A stretch of DNA of 64,000 nt, from the NCBI RefSeq assembly GCF_001708405.1, contig NZ_CP012418.1:434001-498000 (forward strand), written 5' to 3'. Positions 33,757 to 43,578 of the stretch are shown here, piece by piece. The position numbers were made by a program, and so were the translations under genes. This DNA comes from Kangiella sediminilitoris. Lineage in GTDB: Bacteria > Pseudomonadota > Gammaproteobacteria > Enterobacterales > Kangiellaceae. The notes under the pieces are model-generated. The model was not told the DNA's origin. It saw nothing but the letters and a program-made list of their open reading frames with translations, and made no database searches. Positions within the stretch are counted from its first letter, which is position 1; the number at the start of each line of letters is the position of its first letter.

Positions 33757-35139
33757 ATGACAGAAAAGACCATAACATCCGAAGATAAGACCAAAGCTAA
33801 CCCTGCCATTCGAGACCGGGATTTAAGCTTAAATGCAACGGGTGCTAAGCCTAGCTTTCTTCCTCTCATACCTCTGCTGGTATTTTTTGTTCTATTCCTT
33901 GGCACCGGGATTTATTACAGCTTGCAGGGGGTTGATATGGCATTTTATCAATTACCTGCCCCAATCGCGGTGTTACCGGCTATTGCCTTGTCTGTTTTAC
34001 TGGCTAAAGATTCTATCGAAAAAAGTATTGGCTATCTGCTGAAAGGTATGGGCGACAGCAATATTATTGCAATGTGCCTGATATACCTATTGGCTGGAGC
34101 ATTTGGGGCCTTGACCACACAAATTGGGGCCGTAGCTGCGGTAGTTAATCTATGTCTGGATATTATTCCTGCCTCATTTATTTTGCCGGGACTGTTCCTG
34201 ATAGCTGCTTTGGTTTCATTCTCTATGGGCACATCTATGGGCACGCTGGCAGCGTTGGCTCCTATCGGTGTAGGCTTAACTGAAAGTCTTCAGATCTCCC
34301 CAGCTTTAGTGGCCGGTATATTGCTGAGTGGAGCAATGTTTGGTGATAACTTATCAGTGATTTCTGATACTTCGATTGCTGCAATCCGCACTCAGGGTAC
34401 AACCGCCACGGACAAATTAAAGCAAAATGCACGTTGGGCGATCCCCGCAGCAGTAATTACTGTCATTTTATACAGTATTTTTGCGGGGCAGGGTGAAGCC
34501 GTTACTATTAAACCCTATGATTGGTATAACCTGATTCCTTACGCATTTATTCTTGGTTTGGCTTTGTTAGGCTGGAACGTGTTTGTGATTTTGACCATTG
34601 GAATATTGAGCGCTATAGCTATTGGATTACTTGGGCAAAGTTTTTCCGCAGAAACTGGTGTTGCTTCAACCATGTACCAGGGGTTCACAAGCATGCAAGA
34701 TATATTCCTTCTATCGATGCTTATAGGAGGATTGGGTGGCTTGATTAAGGCTCAGGGTGGTCTTGATTGGCTGGTGCATCATGTCAGTGACTTATTCAGT
34801 GTGGCTCGCTCCAAGCTCAGAGCAAAGCTTGCAATACTGAGCACGACCGCAATCACCAATCTTGCTGTGGCAAACAATACAGTCAGTATAATTTTGGCGG
34901 GGGATGTTACACATGAGCTGGCTCACAAAAATAAAGTAAAGCCAAAACAAAGTGCGAGCCTCGTTGATATTGGCGCCTGTAGTATTCAGGGTGTATTACC
35001 ATACGGTGCGCAGTGTCTGCTGCTGGGAACGAGCTTTTCGATTTCTCCATTGGCGCCTGGAGTATACGCCTGGTATTTGCCGATACTGCTGTTTATCACG
35101 CTGGTTGGGACCATTAAAGGCAAAGACCGTACAAATTAA
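33757..35139 (+). CDS. NhaC-type Na+/H+ antiporter family protein
   Basis: The 460-residue inner-membrane protein has about eleven hydrophobic segments and the NhaC-family features FSMGTSMGTLAALAPIGVGL and SGAMFGDNLSVISDTSIAA; the GDNLSxISDT motif is characteristic. It also has the late NLAVANNTVSIILAGDV element. Such proteins exchange protons for sodium, or sometimes for organic anion pairs as in the malate-lactate antiporter branch. I start it at ATG 33757 (AGGT seven bases upstream) rather than the in-frame TTG at 33736. It converges on a MATE gene with a four-base overlap. Confidence 0.88.
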   Translation: MTEKTITSEDKTKANPAIRDRDLSLNATGAKPSFLPLIPLLVFFVLFLGTGIYYSLQGVDMAFYQLPAPIAVLPAIALSVLLAKDSIEKSIGYLLKGMGDSNIIAMCLIYLLAGAFGALTTQIGAVAAVVNLCLDIIPASFILPGLFLIAALVSFSMGTSMGTLAALAPIGVGLTESLQISPALVAGILLSGAMFGDNLSVISDTSIAAIRTQGTTATDKLKQNARWAIPAAVITVILYSIFAGQGEAVTIKPYDWYNLIPYAFILGLALLGWNVFVILTIGILSAIAIGLLGQSFSAETGVASTMYQGFTSMQDIFLLSMLIGGLGGLIKAQGGLDWLVHHVSDLFSVARSKLRAKLAILSTTAITNLAVANNTVSIILAGDVTHELAHKNKVKPKQSASLVDIGACSIQGVLPYGAQCLLLGTSFSISPLAPGVYAWYLPILLFITLVGTIKGKDRTN

Positions 35140-36464
35140 TCGAACAGAATTCGACTCCAGCCACGTCTTTGCCAGAGCCAGATAAAGGCTCCTGTCTGCA
35201 GGACTCGATAGACTGCGTATGCAATCCATATAATGGTCAAGTTCTTATCCAGATACGGGCCTAGATACCAGGCCACAGGGAGGAATAGGACCCACTGTGA
35301 AATTATGGATACGTACAGTGTAGGCTTTGTAGAGCCTGCGCCATTTAGGGCGTTGAGGAAAATCAGGCCAATGGCATCGATAACAATAATTAGCGCAGAT
35401 AGTTTAAATGGCCAATGTGCTGCAGCCAGAGCTTCAGGTTCCTTGAGGAAGATCCCCATAATTTCATCGGTAAAGATAAAGAATAAAGCGCCTAAAGCTA
35501 ACGAGAAAATGATTCCCATCTTGACTACATCCCAACCCCAGCGGTAGGCATTGTGAGGATCTTGCTGTCCTAATGACCGACCAACCAAAGTTGCAGCACC
35601 TATTCCCAGAGCAATGCAGGGTAATATTGCCACCAGCATGACATTAGTTATAGCGTTGGCGGCAGCTAGTTGATGCGTTCCCACCTGACCAATAATCCAG
35701 AATAGTGCAGTAAAGCCACCAGCAAAAAATAATTGTTGTAGTGCTGAGGGGATAGATATCCTGAGTATAGAGCGTACTGTTGGGCAACTAGCAATGTGAG
35801 AAAGATAGCCGAAGTGCTTTGTGTGCTTGGTTGCTAAGAGGTGGTAGTAGACTGTGCCAAGCGCTACAGATATTGTGGTACCAATCCCAGCACCCGTAGT
35901 GCCTAATTCAGGCATACCAAAGTGTCCGAAGATGAGAGTATAGTTCAGAAAGATATTGATGGTATGCATGACCAGTAATGTGCGTAGATAATACTGGGTT
36001 TGATTAATAGCACTCCAGTAGCTACGGAAACTGAAATTAAGGCCAATGGCCAAAATACCCGCGAACCGTGCCTGCAGGTAAGGTATTCCCTCCTGTAACA
36101 GCTCAGGGTCATCGTTCAACAGGCTAAGAATCTGTGGGGCCAGGAAAAAAAGAATGATACTGGTTGGCAAGGCAAGTAGCGTAATAATTGCCAGCGCCGC
36201 GTTCATCGGATAGGCTGCTTCTGTGCTCCGTCCCTCTCCGATACGGCGAGAAACCATGGCCTGAACACCAGCTGCAAAGCCTGTAAAGAAGGCTACAGCC
36301 ATAAAGTTAATGAAGCCAGAAATTCCTATTGCTGCGATCGCTGCACTACCCTGTGTCCCAACCATAGCCGCATCCACCAGATTCAAAATATTCTGGGATA
36401 TCATGCCGCCTACTATGGGCAAGGATATTTCTAAAACCTGACGAGAGCGATCTTTATTCAGCAA
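35136..36464 (-). CDS. MATE-family efflux transporter
   Basis: The 442-residue protein has the twelve-helix MATE arrangement, starting MLNKDRSRQVLEISLPIVGGMISQ and with the repeated half-domain features VDAAMVGTQGSAAIAAIGIS in the first half and QLAAANAITNVMLVAILPCIALGIGAATLVGRSLGQ in the second. MATE proteins export cationic drugs or metabolites using sodium or proton gradients. The neighbour on the opposite strand is an NhaC-type sodium antiporter that overlaps it by four bases tail-to-tail; a shared role in sodium energetics is possible but unsupported. The substrate cannot be inferred. Confidence 0.9.
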   Translation of the reverse strand: MLNKDRSRQVLEISLPIVGGMISQNILNLVDAAMVGTQGSAAIAAIGISGFINFMAVAFFTGFAAGVQAMVSRRIGEGRSTEAAYPMNAALAIITLLALPTSIILFFLAPQILSLLNDDPELLQEGIPYLQARFAGILAIGLNFSFRSYWSAINQTQYYLRTLLVMHTINIFLNYTLIFGHFGMPELGTTGAGIGTTISVALGTVYYHLLATKHTKHFGYLSHIASCPTVRSILRISIPSALQQLFFAGGFTALFWIIGQVGTHQLAAANAITNVMLVAILPCIALGIGAATLVGRSLGQQDPHNAYRWGWDVVKMGIIFSLALGALFFIFTDEIMGIFLKEPEALAAAHWPFKLSALIIVIDAIGLIFLNALNGAGSTKPTLYVSIISQWVLFLPVAWYLGPYLDKNLTIIWIAYAVYRVLQTGAFIWLWQRRGWSRILFD

Positions 36465-36563
36465 ACTGAGCGCCTGTGGGATGTATTACAAGAATTGCCC
36501 GCATTGTATCAGTTATTGTGTGCGGGTGTAGTTTTTTACCGAGAATTACTTCTTCCCAGGGCA

Positions 36564-37235
36564 TTAAACAGTTGTCGGTAATCGCCAGTCGATGGGGGGG
36601 ATCTGCTGCTGTTTAAGGTAGTCATTGGTCTCGACAAAGTGGTTGCAACCAAAAAAGCCGCGGTGGGCAGAAAGTGGTGAAGGGTGCGGAGCTGTTAAAA
36701 CTAGGTGTCGGTTACGATCAACGGACTCGCCTTTTTTCTTGGCATGACTTCCCCACAATAAAAAGACCAGGTTCTCTCTATGCTGATTCAATATTTCAAC
36801 CACTTTATCAGTGAACTGCTCCCAACCGATTTTAGCATGCGAGTGGGCTTTACCCTGTTCCACGGTTAAGACCGTATTGAGAAGTAACACACCCTGATCG
36901 GCCCAGTGTTGTAGGTAACCATGTTGAGGTATTTGAAACCCATCAATTGAGTTGGCTAATTCTTTATAAATATTAGCCAGTGAGGGTGGTGTTTTGATAC
37001 CGGGTTGAACTGAAAAGCAGAGCCCATGAGCCTGGTTTGGACCATGGTAAGGATCCTGTCCTAAAATGACGACTTTAACCTGATCGAATTCAGTTGCCTT
37101 GAACGCATTAAAAACCTTATCTTTGGGGGGGTAGATCTGTTTACCACTGGCTCGCTCTTGAGCCAGAAAGTTAATAATGTCCAGAAAGTATGGTTGCTCT
37201 TTTTCTGAACCCAGGACGTCGCTCCAAGTAGTCAC
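36564..37235 (-). CDS. ung: Uracil-DNA glycosylase
   Basis: Ung excises uracil from DNA as the first step of base-excision repair. The 223-residue protein has the catalytic aspartate in [17 protein letters not shown] (Asp61), the [10 protein letters not shown] segment, [18 protein letters not shown], and the catalytic histidine motif [13 protein letters not shown] near residue 183, with the family's usual length. It is transcribed singly or with the upstream ZIP transporter gene, 63 bases before it on the same strand. The MATE gene, also on the minus strand, follows after about 100 bases. Confidence 0.97.
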   Translation of the reverse strand: MTTWSDVLGSEKEQPYFLDIINFLAQERASGKQIYPPKDKVFNAFKATEFDQVKVVILGQDPYHGPNQAHGLCFSVQPGIKTPPSLANIYKELANSIDGFQIPQHGYLQHWADQGVLLLNTVLTVEQGKAHSHAKIGWEQFTDKVVEILNQHRENLVFLLWGSHAKKKGESVDRNRHLVLTAPHPSPLSAHRGFFGCNHFVETNDYLKQQQIPPIDWRLPTTV

Positions 37236-37298
37236 AACAGTTTCTCGTGGAATGTTTGGCAGCTAGTCTAGCATTGTTATTGCAGTAATTTAACAATC

Positions 37299-38015
37299 TT
37301 AATGGCCGATAATTAATTGGCCCACCAGACCTAGCAAAAAGCCAGCTACCGCGCCTAATGGTGGAGCCCAATGGTTTTCCAGTTTTGCCTGTGGTGCTAT
37401 GTCCTGAAAGGTTAAATACAAAATACCGCCAGCAGCAAATATCATGATTGCACCAACCGCTGTGGACAGGTCGGCAAGCCAGTAATAACCGATCAATCCG
37501 GAAACAGGTCCTAGAAAAGCCATGAATAAAAAGGCAAGAATGATCGTTATGGGCTTATAGTGTGCTCTTTCTTTTAGTTCTCTGAAGGAATTAAACCCCT
37601 CGGGTAAATTTTGAAGGGCTATCAATCCCGCGAGAAGCATTCCGGCAGTTCCACCTTGAGCAAACGCGGCTCCTAATGCCAGAGCTTCTGGGATAAAGTC
37701 TGACAACATGGCGGCTAGCTGTCCCGCTGGACTATTCAGGTAGGCCAGCAAGCGATCCAGAGCCATAAATGCGATCCCTCCTAATGCAAAGTAAACCACC
37801 GTTTCCAGATTACTGAGCCTGGCACTTCCCTCCGGAACCAGAACCAGAGCGATAGCTGACAGTAGGGCTCCTCCGCCGAAGGCAATGACGCTATGGCGAA
37901 ACTCTTTTTCCAGCCAATGGGGGCGGATGCTTTCTATATTGGCAATAAAAGCACCCAGGGGCATGGTTAGCCCAGCAACTAAGGTTAATATGACTATCAG
38001 TAACCACTCACTCAT
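37299..38015 (-). CDS. ZIP-family metal transporter
   Basis: The 238-residue inner-membrane protein has about eight helices and ZIP features: AGLTMPLGAFIANIE early, then the key helix SDFIPEALALGAAFAQGG and the partner helix LIALQNLPEGFNSFREL. The motifs (P)EALALG and NLPEG contribute the metal-binding His/Glu-type positions of the binuclear centre. ZIP proteins import zinc or related divalent metals. The usual histidine of the HNxPEG motif is replaced (QNLPEG), a variation seen in some bacterial branches, so specificity is uncertain. It lies upstream of ung on the same strand. Confidence 0.85.
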   Translation of the reverse strand: MSEWLLIVILTLVAGLTMPLGAFIANIESIRPHWLEKEFRHSVIAFGGGALLSAIALVLVPEGSARLSNLETVVYFALGGIAFMALDRLLAYLNSPAGQLAAMLSDFIPEALALGAAFAQGGTAGMLLAGLIALQNLPEGFNSFRELKERAHYKPITIILAFLFMAFLGPVSGLIGYYWLADLSTAVGAIMIFAAGGILYLTFQDIAPQAKLENHWAPPLGAVAGFLLGLVGQLIIGH

Positions 38016-38118
38016 CTTATGCCTTTAATTGTTTTGCGTATTAATCATTCTTTACGGCTGGGCTCGTTGGATGATGAACCTCTGACTCATACTAGGCCAT
38101 AGCGACATTAAAGCAAGC

Positions 38119-38826
38119 TCAGGTTTTAGCCAAACACCATACATCAACTGATTGGACACCATGCTTAAGGCATAGTCTGGCGGCTTCACTAACAGTAGAG
38201 CCTGTGGTAACAACGTCATCAATCAGCGCTATCTTCCTGGGTAAAGGTTGTTGTAATTTGAAAGCATTTGTTAAGTTTTTTCTACGCTGCTTTTCGCTTA
38301 ATCCTACCTGGTGAGGTGTGTCCTTAACTCTTACCAGTGCTTTTTGACGGGGAATTTGTAGGGCTTTCTCCAGATGTTGAGCGATAAGCTCGGATTGGTT
38401 GAATCCCCTCGAATTCAGTCTTTTAGTATGTAATGGAATAGCGACAATGGCTTCCGGCAGTGAGGAAGTCGTGTAACTCGACTTGATCTGCTTCTGCAAC
38501 AGATGGGCGAGGCTCCGGGCATAATGTAGCTGATTATTAAACTTCAGCTCGCCCAGTGCCTTATCAACTGGAAATTGGTAGCGCGAAGCGGTGATAACAC
38601 GGTCAAAGGGAGGTGGTTTTTTTTGACACCGTCCACAATATGAATCAAGGTCGCTTTGTGTGTTTATCGGACTCGCGCATCGGTGGCAGCTGCTATCCTT
38701 AAGCGAAACAGCATCCTGGCAGGGATCACAGATACCCGTGGAGGTATGGGGCGAGCCGCAAAAAGAGCAATGGCTGAGAGCTAGCACCGCTTTTAGCGGT
38801 TTTGAGAGTTTATGAAAGAAGCTCAT
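38119..38826 (-). CDS. comF: ComF family phosphoribosyltransferase-like protein
   Basis: The 235-residue protein begins with an N-terminal zinc-ribbon-like region holding three CxxC pairs (CSFCG, CDPC, CHRC, then CGRC), followed by a PRTase fold: [26 protein letters not shown], then the PRPP-binding motif [20 protein letters not shown]. ComF helps bring single-stranded DNA through the inner membrane during natural transformation. The true start is ATG 38826; an upstream frame to 39024 would run into bioB. The ATG overlaps the BirA operator at 38826-38859, so biotin status may affect it. comF next to bioB is common in Gammaproteobacteria. Confidence 0.9.
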   Translation of the reverse strand: MSFFHKLSKPLKAVLALSHCSFCGSPHTSTGICDPCQDAVSLKDSSCHRCASPINTQSDLDSYCGRCQKKPPPFDRVITASRYQFPVDKALGELKFNNQLHYARSLAHLLQKQIKSSYTTSSLPEAIVAIPLHTKRLNSRGFNQSELIAQHLEKALQIPRQKALVRVKDTPHQVGLSEKQRRKNLTNAFKLQQPLPRKIALIDDVVTTGSTVSEAARLCLKHGVQSVDVWCLAKT

Positions 38827-38859
38827 TGTAAACCTAAATTCCTTTTTCTTGGTTGACAG
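38826..38859. promoter_or_regulatory. BirA operator (bio box) between comF and bioB
   Basis: TTGTAAACC (38826-38834) and GGTTGACAG (38851-38859) flank a 16-base spacer. The E. coli bio operator is TTGTAAACC, 16 bases, GGTTTACAA, and even the first spacer bases agree (TAAAT). The right half-site differs at two positions, one of which creates a TTGACA hexamer. Biotinoyl-AMP-bound BirA would block transcription on both sides. The left arm directly abuts the comF start codon. Confidence 0.88.
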
Positions 38860-38880
38860 TGTATTCTTAGAAAGTAAACT
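38853..38880 (+). promoter_or_regulatory. bioB promoter inside the BirA operator
   Basis: A perfect -35 TTGACA (38853-38858) sits in the right operator half-site, with TAAACT (38875-38880) 16 bases later as the -10, matching four of six. Transcription would start near 38887, giving a leader of about 50 bases before the bioB ATG. Confidence 0.65.
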
Positions 38881-38935
38881 GCACGCTATTCCTGACATTG
38901 CGTGCAAAACAGTTACTATAAGGGTTAAAGAAAGA

Positions 38936-40021
38936 ATGAGCAATCTAGAAAAGCTAAATAGTGGAAAGGTCCGTAATGATTGGACTGTGGCAGAAATTGA
39001 GGCGGTATATAACCAGCCTTTCAATGACTTAATGTTCGCTGCTCAATCGGTTCACCGCCAACACTTTAACCCTAATGAAGTTCAAACCAGCACCCTGTTG
39101 AGCATCAAAACGGGCGCTTGCCCTGAAGATTGTGCCTACTGCCCTCAGTCAGGTCATTACAATACGGGGTTATCGAAAGAAAAGCTTATGGCGGTACAGG
39201 AAGTTGTTGAAAAAGCAAAGCAGGCAAAGAAAACGGGAGCAACACGTTTCTGTATGGGTGCTGCATGGCGTTCGCCGCGTGATAAAGATCTGGATGTGGT
39301 GTTGGAAATGGTTCGACAGGTTAAGGATCTGGGTCTGGAAACCTGCGTGACGTTAGGCATGTTGACTGATGAGCAGGCAGGAAAATTGGCTGAAGCTGGT
39401 CTGGACTACTACAACCATAACCTAGATACTTCGCCTGAATACTACGAGCAGATTATTACCACCCGTAGCTATGATAACCGCTTAGATACGCTTCAAAATG
39501 TTCGTGATGCAGGTATTAATGTCTGTAGTGGCGGTATCATTGGTATGGGTGAAAATACCAAAGATCGTTATGGGCTATTAAAAGAGCTAGCGAACATGCC
39601 AGAGCATCCGCAAAGTGTTCCAATTAATATGTTGGTCGCTGTACCGGGTACACCTTTAGGCGAAGTTGAAAAACTAGATGAATTCGACTTTATCCGCATG
39701 ATTGCAACAGCCCGAATTATCATGCCACAGTCATATGTCCGTTTATCGGCAGGGCGCGAAGATATGAATGAGCAGACACAGTCGCTATGTTTCCTGGCTG
39801 GAGCTAATTCTATTTTCTATGGCGAAAAACTATTAACAACAGCAAATCCAGAAGCGGAAGCTGATGCTATATTGTTTGAACGTTTAGGAATTAACCCTGA
39901 GAAACGTCACCATTCAGAAGATGAAATAGCAGCTGAAGCAGCAGAGTTTGCGGCGCAGGCAGCTGAAAAAGCTACAGCAAAGGGCAAGGCGCAGTTCTAC
40001 GACGCAACACAAGTTAAATAA
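38936..40021 (+). CDS. bioB: Biotin synthase BioB
   Basis: BioB inserts sulfur into dethiobiotin, the last step of biotin synthesis. The 361-residue radical-SAM enzyme has the cluster cysteines CPEDCAYC (Cys62, Cys66, Cys69), then [14 protein letters not shown] and [38 protein letters not shown], and RLSAGREDM, which carries the [2Fe-2S] arginine. ATG 38936 fits the family start; a longer frame to 38849 would cover the operator. It is the first gene of bioB-bioF-bioH-bioC, expected to be repressed by BirA. The C-terminal tail after about 330 is Ala/Glu-rich and probably disordered. Confidence 0.97.
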   Translation: MSNLEKLNSGKVRNDWTVAEIEAVYNQPFNDLMFAAQSVHRQHFNPNEVQTSTLLSIKTGACPEDCAYCPQSGHYNTGLSKEKLMAVQEVVEKAKQAKKTGATRFCMGAAWRSPRDKDLDVVLEMVRQVKDLGLETCVTLGMLTDEQAGKLAEAGLDYYNHNLDTSPEYYEQIITTRSYDNRLDTLQNVRDAGINVCSGGIIGMGENTKDRYGLLKELANMPEHPQSVPINMLVAVPGTPLGEVEKLDEFDFIRMIATARIIMPQSYVRLSAGREDMNEQTQSLCFLAGANSIFYGEKLLTTANPEAEADAILFERLGINPEKRHHSEDEIAAEAAEFAAQAAEKATAKGKAQFYDATQVK

Positions 40022-40074
40022 CCAGTTGTTAAGCTGTTTAGCCATCACAAGTCACCAGCCACTGGGTTTTCACT

Positions 40075-41235
40075 ATGTGGAATAAGCTTGAAAGCCGTTT
40101 AAAGCAGAGACAGGCGCAGGATTTAATCCGTCAGCGTCTAACCCTGGAAAGCGGACAAGATACTGAAGTCAGTGTTAATGCCACCCATTACGTCAACTTC
40201 AGCAGCAACGACTACCTTGGCCTAGCCAGCCATCCCAAGATGGCTGAGACTATGATTTCAGCGGTAAAACGTTACGGTCCTGGTAGCGGTGCTTCACATC
40301 TTGTGGTGGGTCACAGCAAAGAACATAATTTACTTGAAGAGGAGCTGGCTGAGTTCGTTGGAACTGAGAGAGCGGTTTTATTTTCTTCTGGCTTTATGGC
40401 TAATTATGGCGTATTGACCAGCCTGTTTGATAGGAAGGACCTGCTGGTTCAGGATAAGCTTAATCACGCATCATTGATTGATGGCGGGCGTGCCAGTGAA
40501 GCCAAAATGTTGCGCTATGCCCATAATGATTTGAACTCATTACAGAGACAGCTAAAACATCAGGTCGATACTAAAATTATTGTGACCGATGGTGTCTTCA
40601 GTATGGATGGTGACCTGGCTCCATTACCAGAAATTCTTTCCTTGGCCGAGAGCAGTCAGTCACAGTTGATGGTTGATGATGCCCATGGCTTTGGCGTTTT
40701 AGGTGAGTCTGGAAAAGGCTCCCTGGAGTATTTTGAGCTGGAGCAGGGACGGGTAGATATTTACATGGCAACATTGGGTAAAGCGATTGGAGGTTATGGA
40801 GCTTTTGTCGCTGGTAAAAGCACTCTTATTGAAGCCTTAATCCAGTTCGCACGTAGTTATATTTATACCACTGCCATACCGCCGGTAGTTGCGGCAGTAA
40901 ATCGTGAGGGTTTGAGACTGGTACAGAGTGAGCCGGAACTAAGGCAAAACCTTCAGGATAATATCCAATATTTCAAACAGTTGGCTGAGGAAGCAAGGCT
41001 ACCACTGATGCCATCCGATACAGCAATTCAGCCATTAATGGTAAAGAAAAGTGATGCTGCAATCCGCATCAGTCAGTCTCTAAGAGATAGAGGGTTGTTG
41101 GTTGTGGCTATCAGGCCGCCGACAGTTCCAGAAAATACAGCCAGGCTGCGTATCACGCTTACGGCGAATCATACCAAAGCTCACATTGAACAACTGATCG
41201 AAGCAATTAAAGATAATATTCAGGTTATACCATGA
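40075..41235 (+). CDS. bioF: 8-amino-7-oxononanoate synthase BioF
   Basis: BioF condenses pimeloyl-ACP (or -CoA) with alanine using PLP to give KAPA. The 386-residue alpha-oxoamine synthase shows FSSNDYLGLASHPKM, GPGSGASHLVVGHSKEH, the PLP-contacting DDAHGFGVLGESGKG, and the Schiff-base lysine in TLGKAIGGYGAFVAG near residue 237. The start MWNKLESRLKQRQAQDLIRQ aligns with family starts, although no clear Shine-Dalgarno precedes it. It lies 53 bases after bioB and overlaps bioH by four bases (ATGA), so the three downstream genes are translationally linked. Confidence 0.96.
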   Translation: MWNKLESRLKQRQAQDLIRQRLTLESGQDTEVSVNATHYVNFSSNDYLGLASHPKMAETMISAVKRYGPGSGASHLVVGHSKEHNLLEEELAEFVGTERAVLFSSGFMANYGVLTSLFDRKDLLVQDKLNHASLIDGGRASEAKMLRYAHNDLNSLQRQLKHQVDTKIIVTDGVFSMDGDLAPLPEILSLAESSQSQLMVDDAHGFGVLGESGKGSLEYFELEQGRVDIYMATLGKAIGGYGAFVAGKSTLIEALIQFARSYIYTTAIPPVVAAVNREGLRLVQSEPELRQNLQDNIQYFKQLAEEARLPLMPSDTAIQPLMVKKSDAAIRISQSLRDRGLLVVAIRPPTVPENTARLRITLTANHTKAHIEQLIEAIKDNIQVIP

Positions 41236-42008
41236 GTAAATTGAAGCCATATGTTGAAACTTTAGGAAAGGGTCCAGATCTCGTCTTGTTACACGGCTGG
41301 GGACTTCACTCGGGTATCTGGGAACTGGTTACTGAGCAGCTTGCAAAGGACTTTACCTTGCACATGATCGACTTACCGGGTTTTGGCCGTTCGCCACTAC
41401 CGGGTGGTCAATATGATCTTGATTTATTAACGGAGCAAGTATTAAAAGTAGCACCTGAGAAAGCAAACTATCTTGGCTGGTCGCTTGGCGGATTGGTTGC
41501 TACTCAAATTGCAATACAAAACCCTGGCAGAGTGGAGTCTTTGATTACTGTTTCCAGCTCCCCGCGTTTCGTTCAAAGCGAAGACTGGGAGCATGCTATG
41601 AAGCCTAACATTATGGACAGTTTCTGCCGTTATCTGGAAGAGGATTATCAAGGTACAATCATCCGCTTTTTGGCGATTCAGGCTATTGGCAGTGAAACTC
41701 AGAAAGCAGATATTAAGAGGCTGCGAGACACGGTTTTCTTACATGGGTTACCGGCAACAAAAGCACTACGAGAAGGGTTGGCACTACTTAACGATGTGGA
41801 TCTACGTCAAGATATAAAGCATATTCAGGTGCCATTCCTCAGACTGTATGGTCGACTTGACTCGTTGGTACCTGTTAAGGCAGCGGAAACTATTAAACAG
41901 CTTGTTCCCCAGAGTGAGCAGCATGTTTTCCCAAAAGCAAGCCACGCTCCATTTCTCTCCCACACGGACAGTTTTATTGAAAAAGTGAGTGAGTTTTTAA
42001 AAGCATGA
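41232..42008 (+). CDS. bioH: Pimeloyl-ACP methyl ester esterase BioH
   Basis: BioH removes the methyl group from pimeloyl-ACP methyl ester, ending the disguised fatty-acid elongation that BioC starts. The 258-residue alpha/beta hydrolase has the oxyanion segment LLHGWGLHSGIW, the nucleophile elbow GWSLGG (Ser84), a YGRLDSLVP acid-residue region and the catalytic His in KASHAPFLSH. In E. coli bioH is unlinked from the bio operon; here it lies between bioF and bioC, overlapping each by four bases (ATGA), as in many other Gammaproteobacteria. Confidence 0.95.
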   Translation: MSKLKPYVETLGKGPDLVLLHGWGLHSGIWELVTEQLAKDFTLHMIDLPGFGRSPLPGGQYDLDLLTEQVLKVAPEKANYLGWSLGGLVATQIAIQNPGRVESLITVSSSPRFVQSEDWEHAMKPNIMDSFCRYLEEDYQGTIIRFLAIQAIGSETQKADIKRLRDTVFLHGLPATKALREGLALLNDVDLRQDIKHIQVPFLRLYGRLDSLVPVKAAETIKQLVPQSEQHVFPKASHAPFLSHTDSFIEKVSEFLKA

Positions 42009-42856
42009 ACCAAATAACTCCCGGTGAAGTTGCCCGTTCATTCAGTAAAGCTGCAAAAACGTATGATGCAGCTGCATTCTTTCAGCGAATCGCTGGTGAG
42101 CGGCTGTATGAGAGACTGGATTATTTTAAGCTAGAGCCAAAGTCAATTGTGGATTTAGGCTGCGGGACGGGGGTTTTTACCAGAGAGCTTTCCCAGCGCT
42201 TTACACAGGCACAGGTTACTGGTGTCGATATTGCAGAGGGTATGATTCAGTGGTGCCAGCAACAGTCTTCTGCTGAGCGGTACCTCTGTGCTGATGCCAT
42301 GACTTTACCATTCCCTGATAACTCTGTTGATCTGATTTTCTCAAACTTGGCGATTCAATGGGTCAACGATTTATCTGCTCTTTTTCAAGAGCTGAATAGA
42401 GTTCTGCGACCGGATGGCTTGCTTCTATTCACCACACTGGGCCCGGATAGTCTAAAAGAGTTGAAGCAAAGTTTTGCTGAGGTGGACCACTATCAGCATG
42501 TTAATGATTTTATTGATATGCACCACGTTGGTGATGCCATGCTAAATTCTCAATTAAGTGATCCTGTAGTGGATGCTGAAGCAGTTGTCATTAGCTATGA
42601 CAAAGCTTTGGAGCTTATGCGGGACTTAAAAGATATTGGGGCCCACAATATTGATAGTCGACGCAACAGCGGGTTGATGGGGCCTAATAAATTAAAGGCA
42701 GTTGAAAAGGCATACCGGCAGTTTGCAATGAGTGACGGGAAATTACCCGCCACCTATGAACTCATTTATGGACATGCCTTTGGCACTGAAATGAAAAAAG
42801 TTACAGATTATCACGAGTATATTGTGGAGCTGGCTGAAGGTAAACGAGAGCCTTAG
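42005..42856 (+). CDS. bioC: Malonyl-ACP O-methyltransferase BioC
   Basis: BioC methylates malonyl-ACP so that it can prime two rounds of fatty-acid elongation to pimeloyl-ACP methyl ester. The 283-residue protein begins with the BioC-type VARSFSKAAKTYDAAAFFQR, followed by SAM motif I VDLGCGTGVFTREL, DIAEGMIQWC, motif II region ADAMTLPFPDNSVDLIFSNLAIQW and VLRPDGLLLFTTLG. The C-terminal half with NSGLMGPNK and TYELIYGHAFG is also diagnostic. It ends eight bases before a convergent coiled-coil gene that interrupts the cluster before bioD. Confidence 0.95.
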   Translation: MNQITPGEVARSFSKAAKTYDAAAFFQRIAGERLYERLDYFKLEPKSIVDLGCGTGVFTRELSQRFTQAQVTGVDIAEGMIQWCQQQSSAERYLCADAMTLPFPDNSVDLIFSNLAIQWVNDLSALFQELNRVLRPDGLLLFTTLGPDSLKELKQSFAEVDHYQHVNDFIDMHHVGDAMLNSQLSDPVVDAEAVVISYDKALELMRDLKDIGAHNIDSRRNSGLMGPNKLKAVEKAYRQFAMSDGKLPATYELIYGHAFGTEMKKVTDYHEYIVELAEGKREP

Positions 42857-42864
42857 TCTATAAA

Positions 42865-43578
42865 TTATCGAGTTTTATTTTCAAACTTCACTACTTTATC
42901 TTCCAGCTCTTTTTCTTTAGCTTTAAGAATATCTTTAACATTCTTCATTTGTGAGTCGTGCAGAAAATCTCGTAGCGTTTCAAATTCGGTTCTGTAGAAG
43001 TCACGCTCATCACGTAAGTTGTCAGTATTTTTACTCAAAGTCTGGTTTGCCGATATCAACCGTTTATGGCTCTTTTTAATATGCTCATAGTCAGATAAGT
43101 AGTTCTCCTTGAACTCTTCAATTTCATCTTTAGCTTCTTGACGAACATATTTGATTTTTTCTCGTTGCTGTTCTTTGAGCTCATAAATTTCCGACTCATA
43201 CTCCTGCTTTAAGTTAGTAATCGTTTGTAGAGCGTCCATATAGTTTTTATGAGCTTCTTCGTAACTATCCAGTGTCTCTTGATACTTTGAATTTAGCTCA
43301 CGGTGTTCACGAACGAGGGAAGTATTCCTATCTGACAGGCTGGTAAGTGAATCCTGAAGTTTTCTGTAATCTGACTCCAGTTCTTCAATTTTACCTTTCT
43401 TTTTTGCGATATTCTGAGTGTTCTCTTTGATGATGTTTTTCAATTCATCATTTTTGGACTCAAGCTGACGTACCAGCGCGTGTTTTAACGTAGCCATGAC
43501 TACTGCGGCCAGCAGCAGTACCAGTGCTATGACGCCAAGAACTAATGTGATAGTGTTGTCGCTTGTCAAATTCTCCAT
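42865..43578 (-). CDS. Membrane-anchored coiled-coil protein of unknown function
   Basis: The 237-residue protein has one N-terminal transmembrane helix (about residues 10-29, TLVLGVIALVLLLAAVVMAT) and then almost continuous heptad-like coiled coil to the end, very rich in Glu, Lys, Asp and Gln, with no Cys. It is not a recognised family. The start ATG 43578 is chosen because it begins just before the helix, with AAGAG nearby; the longer frame to 43638 would overlap the bioD leader. It lies on the opposite strand between bioC and bioD, splitting the biotin genes. A structural or tethering role is only inference. Confidence 0.7.
   Translation of the reverse strand: MENLTSDNTITLVLGVIALVLLLAAVVMATLKHALVRQLESKNDELKNIIKENTQNIAKKKGKIEELESDYRKLQDSLTSLSDRNTSLVREHRELNSKYQETLDSYEEAHKNYMDALQTITNLKQEYESEIYELKEQQREKIKYVRQEAKDEIEEFKENYLSDYEHIKKSHKRLISANQTLSKNTDNLRDERDFYRTEFETLRDFLHDSQMKNVKDILKAKEKELEDKVVKFENKTR

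Noticed and set aside
38827-39024. Longer comF frame starting at 39024
   Set aside because: It would cover the BirA operator and the first part of bioB; the zinc-ribbon part begins only after ATG 38826.
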